Shown here in pieces: positions 44,903 to 55,500 of a stretch of 64,000 nt of DNA (positions are counted from its first letter, which is position 1; every line of letters begins with the position of its first letter). The stretch is from CAZWCX01 sp964632945 (GTDB lineage Bacteria > Planctomycetota > MHYJ01 > WSZJ01 > CAZWCX01), in assembly GCA_964632945.1 (NCBI GenBank), contig CAZWCX010000011.1:1-64000 (forward strand). Reading direction: 5' to 3'. Below the pieces are notes generated by a model that had not been told where the DNA came from, did not search any database, and saw only the letters and a list, made by a program, of their open reading frames with translations. The position numbers and the translations under genes are program-made.

Positions 44903-46051
44903 ATGCGACGCTGCCTGGAGGGATTCGGGACCACCATCTTCACCGAGATCACCCGCCTGGCCCTCGAGCATGGTGCGGTGAACCTCGGCCAGGGCTTTCC
45001 AGACTTCCCCGGCCCTTCCTTTCTGAAAGAAGCGGCCGGACGGGCGATCGCGGCGGACCGCAATCAATACGCCCGCATGGCCGGAGAACTTCCGCTCGTG
45101 CGCGCGATCGCCGACAAGGTGAAGTCCCGGTACGGATTGGACTACGATCCCCTGGAGGAAGTCACCGTCTACGCCGGATGCACGGAAGCGATCCACTGCG
45201 CCCTGATGGCCCTGTGCGAGCCCGGCGACGAGGTCGTGCTGTTCGAACCGTTCTATGACAGTTACCGCGCCTGCGTCACGCTGGCGGGCGCGACCCCCGT
45301 CCTGGTCACCCTGCATGCGCCCGAGTTTCGCTGGCGCCCCGAGGAACTGGAGCGGGCCTTCTCCCCGCGCACGCGCGTGGTTCTCCTCAACTCTCCGCAC
45401 AACCCCACGGGGCGCGTCTTGGACCGGGAGGAACTGGACCAGGTGGCGACCCTGGCCCGGCGATTCGATGCGATCGTGGTAACCGACGAGGTGTACGAGC
45501 ATCTGGTCTACTCCGGACGGCACGAGCCCATGGCCACCCTACCCGGCATGCGCGAGCGCACGGTAACGCTCAATTCTACGGGAAAGACGTTTTCCCTGAC
45601 CGGCTGGAAGATCGGCTATTCGACCGCCCCGGCCGCCCTGACGCGGGCGTTGCGCACCGTCCACCAGTTCGTCACGTTTGCGGTGGCGACGCCGTTTCAG
45701 CACGCGATGGTCGACGCCTTGACTGCGGCCGATTCCTACTATACGGACCTGCGGGCGGCCTATTCCGACCGTCGCAGCCGGCTTCTCCAGGCCCTGACGG
45801 CGGCGGGGCTCCAGGCGGTCGCGCCCCAGGGAACCTATTTTGCCTGCGCGGACGTGCGCTCGGTCGGATTCGAGGAGGACGCGGCCTTCTGCCGTCACCT
45901 CATCGAGTCGGTGGGCGTCGCCGCCATTCCCCTGTCGGCCTTCTACGTGAACAAGGAACGGGGACGGCACCTCGTGCGGTTCGCGTTCTGCAAGTCGAAC
46001 GACACGCTGGACGCCGCCGCACAGCGGTTGCGGGGGTTGCGCAAGCCATGA
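44903..46051 (+). CDS. class I/II aminotransferase (methionine/glutamine transaminase type)
   Basis: This 382-residue PLP enzyme of fold type I starts at an ATG after GGAGCAGG. Landmarks are NLGQGFPDFPGP, CTEAIHCALMALCEPGDEV, NSPHNPTGRV, TDEVYEHLVY and the PLP lysine Lys228 in NSTGKTFSLTGWKIGY. The sequence style matches the YbdL/kynurenine aminotransferase/glutamine transaminase K group, which transaminates methionine, 2-oxo-4-methylthiobutanoate and aromatic amino acids with glutamine. The stop overlaps the omega-amidase start by ATGA. The pairing supports the glutamine transaminase-omega-amidase route, in which the amidase removes 2-oxoglutaramate and makes the reaction irreversible. Confidence 0.88.
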   Translation: MRRCLEGFGTTIFTEITRLALEHGAVNLGQGFPDFPGPSFLKEAAGRAIAADRNQYARMAGELPLVRAIADKVKSRYGLDYDPLEEVTVYAGCTEAIHCALMALCEPGDEVVLFEPFYDSYRACVTLAGATPVLVTLHAPEFRWRPEELERAFSPRTRVVLLNSPHNPTGRVLDREELDQVATLARRFDAIVVTDEVYEHLVYSGRHEPMATLPGMRERTVTLNSTGKTFSLTGWKIGYSTAPAALTRALRTVHQFVTFAVATPFQHAMVDALTAADSYYTDLRAAYSDRRSRLLQALTAAGLQAVAPQGTYFACADVRSVGFEEDAAFCRHLIESVGVAAIPLSAFYVNKERGRHLVRFAFCKSNDTLDAAAQRLRGLRKP

Positions 46052-46833
46052 AGGTCGCAGGCATCCAGACCGACCTGGCGTGGGAGGATCCGGAACGCAA
46101 CTTCGCGCGGCTGACGCCGCGAATCGGCGAGGCGTCGGCCGCGGGCGCGCGGTTGATCGCCCTGCCGGAGATGTTCCCGACCGGGTTCTCCATGGCGGCG
46201 GGGCGCATCGCCGAAGCGCCGGGAGGCCCCGCCGAGGGCTTTCTCCGCGCGCAGGCGCGGCAAGCCGGGGCGACCCTGTTCGGCTCGGTCGCCACCCGCT
46301 CGGAAGGTCCGGGCCGGCCCCGCAACCTGGGGCTGCTCGTTCACCCCGACGGTCGAGTCGAGCGTTACGCCAAGATCCACCCGTTCACGTTCGGCGGAGA
46401 ACGCGAACACTACGACAGCGGCGCGCACGCGCTGACGACGCCGGTCGGAGGCGTGCGCGTGTCGACGCTGATCTGCTACGACCTGCGCTTCGCCGAGTTG
46501 TTCGCCGCGCTCGCCCCGCGCACCGATCTTTTCGTCGTCATCGCCAATTGGCCGGAGCCGCGGCGGGCTCACTGGCGCGCGCTCCTGCAGGCCCGCTCGA
46601 TCGAGTGTCTGGCGTACGTCCTGGGCGTGAACCGGGTCGGCTCCGGCGGCGGGCTCGCCTACAGCGGGGATTCGGCCTTGTGGGCCCCCGGCGGGGAACT
46701 GCTCGCGGAAGCGCCGCCCGGCGCGGAAACCTTGCTGTCCGGCGAGGTCGATCCCGGGCGCGTGGCGGAAGTCCGTCGCCTCTTCCCGATGCTGGAGGAT
46801 CGGCGGCCGGATCTTTATCGTGGAATTTCCTGA
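46048..46833 (+). CDS. nitrilase-superfamily omega-amidase (YafV/Nit2-like)
   Basis: This 261-residue C-N hydrolase has the Glu-Lys-Cys triad: Glu in LPEMFPTGFSM, Lys in YAKIHPFTFGGE and nucleophile Cys143 in LICYDLRF. PEMFPTGFSM and the HPF..GGE segment are characteristic of YafV/omega-amidase proteins. It hydrolyses 2-oxoglutaramate or 2-oxosuccinamate to the oxo acid and ammonia. It is translationally coupled to the transaminase. Together they can regenerate methionine from 2-oxo-4-methylthiobutanoate in methionine salvage, though no mtn gene is in view. Confidence 0.88.
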   Translation: MKVAGIQTDLAWEDPERNFARLTPRIGEASAAGARLIALPEMFPTGFSMAAGRIAEAPGGPAEGFLRAQARQAGATLFGSVATRSEGPGRPRNLGLLVHPDGRVERYAKIHPFTFGGEREHYDSGAHALTTPVGGVRVSTLICYDLRFAELFAALAPRTDLFVVIANWPEPRRAHWRALLQARSIECLAYVLGVNRVGSGGGLAYSGDSALWAPGGELLAEAPPGAETLLSGEVDPGRVAEVRRLFPMLEDRRPDLYRGIS

Positions 46834-46842
46834 AGAATTTAT

Positions 46843-46871
46843 TTGCGTTCCGCCGCGCGAGCGGGTAGGAT
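46843..46871 (+). promoter_or_regulatory. sigma-70-type promoter of TPR/receiver gene
   Basis: TTGCGT (46843-46848) and TAGGAT (46866-46871) have a 17-base spacer, in a short AT-richer patch right after the amidase stop. The leader to the ATG at 47117 would be about 240 bases and shows nothing else recognisable. Confidence 0.5.
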
Positions 46872-47116
46872 CATCGCCATCTCGCCGGGAGGCGAACCCT
46901 CCGAGTCGGCCACCGCGGTCCCCGTGATGCGAACGGGCCCGGCCGCGGCCGGGCGCAAGCCCGGTTCCCACCGTGCTGCATTCATCGTGCGACCCGCCGC
47001 GGAATCGCGGGGGTCGGGGTGCCGCAAACCACGAACACGGCACCTGGGGGAGTCCCGGACCGTACGCGTCCGGGGAACGGGCGACACGCCGCGGCGCGCG
47101 CGCCCGGGAGGATCGC

Positions 47117-49279
47117 ATGCCGACCACCATCGTCAACTTCTTTTCCAATGCCCGCTATGAAGATGTGCTCGCCGAGACGGACCGTTTCCTTCGTTCTGCG
47201 CCCGCCAGCACCACGGCCCTGCACCTCAAGGCGCAGGCCCACTACCAGCTCGGCGAGTATGAAGACTGCATCGCGCTCCTCGAGAGGACCATCGTGTATC
47301 TCGCGGGGAATGAACCCCTGGGAATCCGGTTGCAGCTCGCCGCGCTGCTGGCCAATGCCCTGATCGAGCTGGGCCGGTATGAGGAGGCCTGGGATCTGGT
47401 GACCCATGCGGTCCCGGCGGACTCGACCTCTCGCGAAGAGTACGGCGAGCTCCTGCTGGCGAGCGCGTGGGCCGCCTACTTCCAGGGCCTCCACACGCTC
47501 GCCCGCCAGGCCACCCAGCGCGTCTTCGAGGTGTCGGGACACGACTTCACCTGCGGACGCGGCGCCCTGTGCGCCGCGCTGGCCGCGCAGCGCGAGGGCG
47601 AGGCGCATCGCAGCAAGGCGTACCTGATGAAGGCGCAACATCACCTGGACCAGTCGCAGGCCTGCTTCGGCAATCCGATCCAGGTGCGCGACCTGTTCCT
47701 CGTCCAGGTGCAGATCGCCCGACGCGGTACGAGCGAAATGCTGCCGCGCCTCCTCCGGGAAACGGAGTCGTTGCCGGCCGGCTCGCGGATTGCCGCCTTC
47801 CTCCGCAATGCCGTCGGGCTCTACCACAGTCATTGCGGAGGGCAGGCGCGCGTGTCCTCCGTGATCCGCGCGGTCGCCACCGGGGTGAAGCGTTCCTGGC
47901 TGGCCCTGCTTCCGGGCGCCGGCGAGCGGCTGATCCCGGAACCGGCCGAGGCCCCCGCGCCCCGTGACGATGCGGCCGACATGGCCCTTCCCATGGAGCA
48001 CCTGACGTGGACCGGACCGATGGATGGGGAGGACGAGGTTACCGCGCCGGTCGAGGCCGCGCCCCCGGCCGAGGCCATGGTCGGCCTCGATGAGATTCCC
48101 GCGATGCCGGGGTTCCCGACTTTCGAACTGCCCTTCTCCACGGAGGAGCCGGCCGTTGCCATCGTGTCCGGCGGGACCCGCAAGCCGGTGGCGCCGGCGC
48201 AGCCGGTGAAGCCCGTGGCCGCCCCGCCCCCGCCGGCGGTGCCGCTGGATCCTCTCGAGGCGGCGTTCGCCCGCGCGCTCAATCGGCGCGCGGACGAGGC
48301 CGAAGAGTCCCTGTCGGACGCGGAAGTGATCGAGCGCGTCCTGCCGCCGCTGCCCCTTGCGCCGCCTCCGGCGCCCGCCGCACCGGCCGCCCGTGCTCCC
48401 TCCCCTCCCCCGCGCCCCGCTGCCCCGCCCGCTCGACCCGCCGCCCCCATCGTGCGGATTCGCAGCGAACGGGACGCCACGCCCACCCGCGTCCGGATCC
48501 CCCAGGCGGGCACGGTTCTGCTGGTGGAGCCGACGCCCCGGATCTCCCAGGCCTTCGAGACCTGCCTGCGAGACTCCTCCTTCCGCGTCGCTTCCTGCGT
48601 ACCGGACGTGGAAACCGCGCTCGAGGAGTATCTCACGGTCCGGCCGACCCTGGTCGTGGTCGACCTGCACTCGCGCGGCGTTTCCGGCGACGGCCCCCCG
48701 GGCGCGCCGACCTTCGTGAACCGGTTCCTGTCGGTCGATCCGCACTGCCGGATCGTGACGATCTGGAACGCGCAGACTCGGGGTCTGGTGAAGGAATGCT
48801 TGCGGCGCGGCGCACGCGCGGACCTCGAGCAACCGTTCGATCGCGCCCGCGTCCTCGACACGCTCACCCGGGCGCAAGCGACCCGATCGCCGGTCGAGGC
48901 GATGCGGGTGCCGACCCTGGAACTGCGTCGCCCGGTCGCCTGTTCCTGGAAGTTCCTCGAATCGGGCATCCGCTCCCTGCTCGCCGACTGGCACCCGTTC
49001 GTTGCGCGCACGATCGACCCGATGGGGCTGGAAACCCATCTCGACGTGATCATGGATTCCGGCACCATCGTGCGGCTGAACATCGAGGTACCGGGCGGAA
49101 AGCCGATTCAGGCGATGGCCGAGGTGGTCGCCTGCAAGGAGGAGAAGGTGCTGCACTACTTCGCCGTACGGTTCTCCTTCCTCAAGCTGACGCAGGAGGC
49201 GCGCGAGCGACTCGTCTCGTTCCTGATGGAGGCGCGGGGGCGATCGATCGCCGAGAGGAGCAACGCGGCGGCCGTGTAG
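47117..49279 (+). CDS. TPR protein with degenerate receiver and PilZ-like C-terminal domain
   Basis: This 720-residue cytoplasmic protein has an N-terminal TPR/helical array at about residues 1-290 (YEDVLAETDRFLRSAP, HLKAQAHYQLGEYEDCIALLE). A Pro/Ala-rich linker of about 170 residues follows. A receiver-like domain lies near 470-590 (VLLVEPTPRISQAF, VVVDLHSRG with the Asp kept). The first acidic pair is reduced to Glu-Pro, and the usual Lys of TKPF is Gln (LEQPF). The last 110 residues resemble a PilZ domain (RRPVACSW, RTIDPMGLETHLDV) but lack clean RxxxR and DxSxxG motifs. c-di-GMP binding is therefore doubtful. GGGAGG precedes the ATG. A signalling adaptor is inferred. Confidence 0.62.
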   Translation: MPTTIVNFFSNARYEDVLAETDRFLRSAPASTTALHLKAQAHYQLGEYEDCIALLERTIVYLAGNEPLGIRLQLAALLANALIELGRYEEAWDLVTHAVPADSTSREEYGELLLASAWAAYFQGLHTLARQATQRVFEVSGHDFTCGRGALCAALAAQREGEAHRSKAYLMKAQHHLDQSQACFGNPIQVRDLFLVQVQIARRGTSEMLPRLLRETESLPAGSRIAAFLRNAVGLYHSHCGGQARVSSVIRAVATGVKRSWLALLPGAGERLIPEPAEAPAPRDDAADMALPMEHLTWTGPMDGEDEVTAPVEAAPPAEAMVGLDEIPAMPGFPTFELPFSTEEPAVAIVSGGTRKPVAPAQPVKPVAAPPPPAVPLDPLEAAFARALNRRADEAEESLSDAEVIERVLPPLPLAPPPAPAAPAARAPSPPPRPAAPPARPAAPIVRIRSERDATPTRVRIPQAGTVLLVEPTPRISQAFETCLRDSSFRVASCVPDVETALEEYLTVRPTLVVVDLHSRGVSGDGPPGAPTFVNRFLSVDPHCRIVTIWNAQTRGLVKECLRRGARADLEQPFDRARVLDTLTRAQATRSPVEAMRVPTLELRRPVACSWKFLESGIRSLLADWHPFVARTIDPMGLETHLDVIMDSGTIVRLNIEVPGGKPIQAMAEVVACKEEKVLHYFAVRFSFLKLTQEARERLVSFLMEARGRSIAERSNAAAV

Positions 49280-49441
49280 GCACAAGCCAGCGACCCGGGT
49301 GGGCGCCCGCGAGCGCCGCCCGGTCCCCGCCGCGGGTCCCCGGGTCGGAACGCGCCGGTCCGGGGGCGGAGCCTCGTCCGCCCGCTCCCGGGACCGGTCG
49401 CGCGCCTCTTTCCGAGGCCGTCCGCCGGCCGAACGAACCCC

Positions 49442-49470
49442 TTGATCGCCCCTCCCCGGGGGGGTACAAT
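49442..49470 (+). promoter_or_regulatory. sigma-70-type promoter of pfaBC-ole operon
   Basis: TTGATC (49442-49447) and TACAAT (49465-49470) have a 17-base spacer made of CCCC/GGGG runs. The start codon is 38 bases downstream. Nothing else is seen in the 228-base gap after the TPR/receiver gene. Confidence 0.7.
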
Positions 49471-49507
49471 CTTCGCCCCTTCACGGGTAGGTCAGGGGAG
49501 ATCGGCC

Positions 49508-52500
49508 GTGCCTCCAAACGTGCGCATCGCCGTCGTCGGCCTCGGGGGAGTCTTCCCCGGAGCGCCGACGCCGGCGTCGTTCTGGGATCTGATCCGCGGG
49601 GGAAAGAGCATCGCCGGCCCCGCCCCACCCGGACGCTGGCTCCTCGAAGCCGCCGATGCCGTCGGCCCCCCCACTCCCGCGCCCGATCGGGTGATTTCTT
49701 CGCGCGCGTGTTTCGTGGAGGGATTCCGCCTCGATCCCGAGGGCCTGTCCCTCGATCCCGAAATCCTCGCGCGCCTGGACCCGATGTTCCATCTCGCGCT
49801 GCATGCCGCCCGCCAGGCCTTGCGTGACGCGCGGCTGGACGGGGTCGATCGGCGTCGCGTCGGGATCGCGCTCGCCGGCATCGCGCTCCCGACCGACACC
49901 GCTTCGACGCTCGCGGACGAGCTCCTGGGCCGACGGTTCGCGGACCTCGCCGGCCATGGGGGCGAACCGGCTCCGGATTCCGGCCACCCGCTCAACCGCT
50001 ACGTGAGCGGGCTTCCCGCCGGTCTGGTTGCCCATGCGCTGGAGCTCGGCGGCGGCGCGCTCACCCTGGATGCGGCCTGCGCCTCGTCCCTCTACGCGGT
50101 GAAGCTGGCCATGGACGAGTTGGCCGCCGGGCGCATGGACGCCATGCTCGCCGGAGGGGTGTCGAGACCGGACTCGCTCTACACGCAGATGGGGTTCAGC
50201 CAGCTGCGGGCGCTTTCTCCGACCGGCGTGTGTGCTCCCTTCGACGCCCGCGGCAACGGGCTGGTGGTCGGCGAGGGGGCCGGGGTCGTGGTGCTGAAGC
50301 GACTGGAGGATGCGATCGCCCACGGCGACCGGATTCGCGCCGTCCTCTGCGGAGTCGGGCTGTCCAACGACGTCGGGGGCAGTCTGATGTCCCCCGATTC
50401 GGAAGGGCAGGTGAGGGCGATGCGCGCGGCGTACGATCGGGCCGGCTGGCGCCCCCGGGACGTCGATCTGGTGGAGTGCCACGGCACGGGAACGCCCGTG
50501 GGCGATGCGACCGAAGTGGAAAGCCTGCGACGACTCTGGGCGGAGGGATCGGGCGCTGCGACGGACGGGTCATTCACGGAGCCCGCGGGTCGCTGCGTCC
50601 TCGGGTCGGTCAAGTCCAATGTCGGACACCTCCTGACCGGGGCGGGAGCGGCGGGTCTGATCAAGGTGATCCTGGCGCTGCAGGAGGAGACCCTGCCCCC
50701 CACGGCGAACTTCGAGCGACCGGCAGCCGCCCTGCGTCTTGAAGCCGGGCCCTTCGAGGTTCTCGCCGCGCCGCGGCGGTGGGACCGCAGGAAGGACGGG
50801 GTCCCGCGGCGTGCGGCCGTCAGCGGCTTCGGCTTCGGCGGAATCAATGCCCACCTGCTGCTCGAGGAATGGGGCGGGATCGCCGACGCCCCCGGAGCGC
50901 GACCTCCCTCCGCCGCCCCGGACGCGCGCCCGGAACCGGCGTTCGTCACGACGTCCCGACCGGCGGTCGCCGTGGTCGGGCTCGGGGCCTGGGTGGGACC
51001 CTGGCGGGATGTGGCGGAGTTGCGCCGTCGGCTCCTCGGGAGCGGGGACGCGGCGGCGGGAGAACCGCTCGAGGGATGGGGAGGTCCGCTTCCGCAGGAG
51101 CGCGGTCTGCCGATCGCGGAGTTGTCGGTGGCGGCGGCCCGATTCCGCATCCCCCCGCGCGAACTCGAGGAGATGCTTCCCCAGCAGGTGCTGATGCTCC
51201 AGGTGGCGGCCGCCGCGTGGGACGAGGCACGCGCCGATCGGATCGACCGGCTGCGCACCGGCATCTTCTGCGGAATCGAACTCGACCCGCACACCACCAA
51301 CTACCATCTCCGGTGGGCGCTGCTGCCGGCGGCGCGGCGCTGGGCCCGGGCTCGCGGCGCGCACCCGGCTCCGGAGGCCGCCGATTCCTGGGCGACCGCC
51401 CTGCGGGAAGCGGCGCATCCGGCGCTGACGGCGAATCGCGTGATGGGCAACCTCGGCGGCTTGGTGGCCAGCCGCGTTGCCCGCGCCTTCCAGGTCGGGG
51501 GGCCGAGCTTCACGGTCTCCAGCCTCGAGAGCTCAGGGCCGTCGGCGCTCACGCTTGCGGTCCGCGCCCTTCAACAGGGGGAACTCGACCAGGCGCTGGC
51601 CGGAGCGGTCGACTTCACCACGGACGAGCGCGCGCTGCACGCGCTGCGGGAGACCGGCGCGACCGCGCCGGCCGCGGACGGCGCGGCCGCGATCATGCTG
51701 AAGCGATGGGAGGACGCCCGCCGCGACGGCGATCGCATCTATGCGGTGATCCGCGGCCTCGGAACCGCAACGGCGGCGGATGCTCCCGCGGAGGCGCTGC
51801 GCCGCGCCCACGCCGACGCGGGGATTCCGGCAGAGGCGGTCTCCTACGTCGAGACGACTTCCTCCGGTCGGGAGGAGCGGGACACGGAGGATGCGCGCGC
51901 GACCTTGGAACTCTACGGTCCCGGGAATCGCCCCTGCGCGTGGAGCAGCACCGTTCCCGACGTCGGCCACGTCGGCGCGGCAACCGGGTTGGTCTCGATC
52001 GTCAAGGCCTGCCTCGCGCTCCATCACGAGTTGCTCCCGCCGGCGCGTGACGGCGGCGGGGCGCCGCGGGAGTGCGGGAGGCTCTTCCGTCCCCGCGAAA
52101 GCCAGTACTGGCTGCGGGACCGGGAGGACGGTTCGCGGACGGCCGCGGTACTCTCCCGCGGATTCGACGGGAATGCCGTCGCGATTCTCCTGAACGGGAT
52201 CGATCGCGAGGAGGCTTCCGACTGGGAACCCTCGCCGCTCGGGCCCGCACCGGAAGCCCTGTTCTCGGTCACGGCCGACGACCCGGAGGGGATCGCCCGC
52301 GGCGCGCGGGAATTGCGCGACCGCCTGAGGGCGTCCACGCTGCCGATCCACCGCCTCGCCCGCGAGTGGCGTCGCGACCGGGCGGGGAACTCCGCCGCAG
52401 CCCTCGCGCTCGCGGTCGTCGGGCGGGAACGGCAGGAAGCCGCCGAGTCGCTGGAAGCCGCATTGGCAGCCCTGGCCGACTCGCCGGAGCGTCTGGCCGC

Positions 52501-55500
52501 CCTGGGCCGCGCCCCGGCGGCCCGCATCTTCCATGCGCCCCGGCCGATCGGGAAGGCCGCGCCCGCGCCGATCGTCGCCCTCGTCTTTCCCGGCTCGGGA
52601 AACCACTATCCCGGCATGGGGCGCGACCTGTTCGCCCGCTGGCCGCACGTGCTCCGGCGACAGGACCGCGAAAACGGTCGCCTGGCCGCGCAGTTCGCGC
52701 AGGGGCGGTTTTGGTCGGAAGCCGGATGGCCGGCGCAGGGGCCCGATCACCGCGACATGATCTTCGCCCAGGTGTCGCTCGGCACCATGCTCTCGGATCT
52801 CCTGTCCGGTCTGGGGATCGTCCCGGGCGCCGTCCTCGGCTACAGCCTCGGCGAAACCGCCGGGCTGTTCGCCACGAGAACGTGGTCGGACCGCGACGGG
52901 ATGCTGGCGCGGATGCAGGCGACCCCCCTGTTCACGAGCGAGCTCGCCGGCCCTTGCCGGTCGGCGCGACAAGCGTGGGGGCTGTCCGCCGATACGCCGG
53001 TGGAATGGATCCTCGGCGTGGTCGACCGCCCGGCGGCCGAGGTGCGCGCAGCCTTGTCGGGACGTTCGCGCGCCTACCTCCTGATCATCAACACGCCCGC
53101 CGAATGCGTCGTGGGCGGCGATGCGCGCGCCGTCGCCGGCCTCGTGTCGGCGCTCGGCTGCGCCTTTCACCCGCTTCACGGCGTGACGACCGTACATTGC
53201 GAGGTGGCGCGGCCGGTCGAAAAGGCGTATCGCGACTTGCATCTCTTCGATACCCGACCCCCGCGCGGGATCCGCTTCTACAGCGGCGCCTGGGGGCGCG
53301 CGTATGAGCCGACCCGTGATGCATGCGCGGACTCGATCCTGCACCAAGCACTCCACACCCTCGATTTCACTCGAGCGGTCCTGCAGGCGTACGAGGACGG
53401 CGTGCAGGTCTTTCTGGAAGTCGGGCCGGGCTCCTCCTGTACCCGGATGATCAGCCGGATCCTCGAGGGCCGGCCGCACGTCGCCCGCGCCCTGTGTATC
53501 CCCAATCAGGAGGGCGCCGCGTCCGTACTGCGGCTCGCGGCCCACTGGATCGCGGAACGACTGCCCATCGATCCGTCCCCCCTCTTCACGGAGGCCGATC
53601 CGAGCGAACTCCCGGTTCCGTCGAACCTGCTGCGCGTCCCCACCCGAAGACCGACCCCCTCCTTTCCCCCGCTGTCGACCCGCGCGGCCGCCTCCCGGGA
53701 GGGCATTCCCGCCCCGGACGCACCCCGCCACGCGCCCGTCCACGCGACGCCGGTTCCGCCGCCTCCTCCCCGACTCGCCCCCGCCGCGGCGCGCGAAGAA
53801 ATCGCGTCCGCGGAACCGAGCGCCGTCCCGCGGGAGTCCTCCGCCCTGCCGCCTTCGCCGCTGTCCTCTCCCCTGGCGGGCGCTCTCGCCGGAACGGCGG
53901 AAGCGGGCCGGATCCGCGCCGAGGCCCACGAAGCCTTCCTGCGCGTTTCCCAGGCAACGTCGGCGGGGCTGTCCCGGGCGCTCGAAGCCCAAGTCGCGCT
54001 CCTGCACGAGATCGCCCGGCGCGCTCCCGATGGCCACGAACCACCGCCGCAAGCCGCCGGGGACCGGCCCGCCCTCCCGACCTGGACGCAGACGGATCCG
54101 CCGCGGTCGCTCGACCGCGCCGCGTGCCTTGAATTCGCCGTCGGCTCGATCGAACGCGTGCTCGGACCCCGATTCGCGGGAATCGACGCCCACCCGACGC
54201 GCGTCCGCCTCCCCGACGAACCACTCATGCTCGTCGACCGGATCCTCGCCATCGAAGGGGATCCCCTTTCTTTGGAGTCGGGCCGCGTCGTGACGGAGCA
54301 CGACGTCCGGAGCGGCGGATGGTACCTGGACGGCGGGCGAATCCCCACCTGCATCGCCGTGGAGTCCGGCCAAGCGGACCTCTTCCTCTCCGGATATCTC
54401 GGCATCGACGGCAAGACCGGGGGCGTCGCCGTCTACCGCCTCCTCGACGCCGTGGTCACGTTCCACGACTCCCTCCCGCCCCCGGGGAAAACGATCCGAT
54501 ACGACATCCGTATCGATCGGTTCTTCCGCCAGGGCGATACGTACCTGTTCCGCTTTCGCTTCGAGGGGACCGTGGACGGGACCCCCCTGCTGACCATGCG
54601 CGACGGGTGCGCCGGTTTTTTCACCGCCGCCCAGCTTGCCGAGGGCAAGGGGATCGTGCATACGGCTCTCGACCGACGACCGATGCCGGGACGCAAGCCG
54701 GACGACTGGCGCCCCCTCGCCCCGCTCACGCCGGGATCGCTGTCCGCGGCTCAGGTCGACTCTTTGCGGCACGGAGACCTCGAGGCGGCGTTCGGTCCGG
54801 AATTCCGGGGCCTGCGGCTGGCCGAGCCGCTCCGCCTTCCCGGCGGGACGATGACCCTCGTCCATCGGGTCGAATCGCTCGAGCCCGACGGCGGCCGGTT
54901 CGGACTCGGCCGGATCCGCGGAGTCGCGGACGTTCATCCGGACGATTGGTACCTGACTTGCCATTTCGTCGACGACCGCGTGATGCCCGGCACGCTCATG
55001 TACGAATGTTGCCTCCACACGCTGCGCATCTACCTGCAACGGATGGGGTGGATTACGGAGGCCGCCGGATCCCGCTACGAACCGGTGCCCGGCGTGGCGA
55101 GCGGACTCAAGTGCCGCGGTCAGGTGATCGAGACCACGCGGATGGCCACGTACGAGGTCTCGATCAAGGAACTCGGATACGCGCCCGAGCCATACGTGAT
55201 CGCGGACGCGCTCATGTACGCCGACGGGAAGCCGATCGTCGAGATCACCAATCTGTCCTTGCGGATGGCGGGGACGACGCGGGCGGACGTCGAGTTCCCG
55301 TGGACGACGAGGGTACCGGGGTCCGTGATGCCCGCTGCACCCGCCGGCCGCGTGGCGACGGCGTCGCCGGCGGGCCCCGGCGCGGCCGCCGGGGCGCGGG
55401 GGGGGCGGGGGGGCCCGGGGGCGGGCGGGGGGGGGGGGTGGGGGGGGGGGGGGGGGGCCCAGTCCCGCCCCGTCCGGGTCCGACGGCGGGCGGCAGACCC

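Noticed and set aside
55391..55457. Natural G-quadruplex regulatory element.
   Set aside because: It could fold that way, but its position inside a coding linker together with a frame break makes a consensus error the first explanation to exclude.
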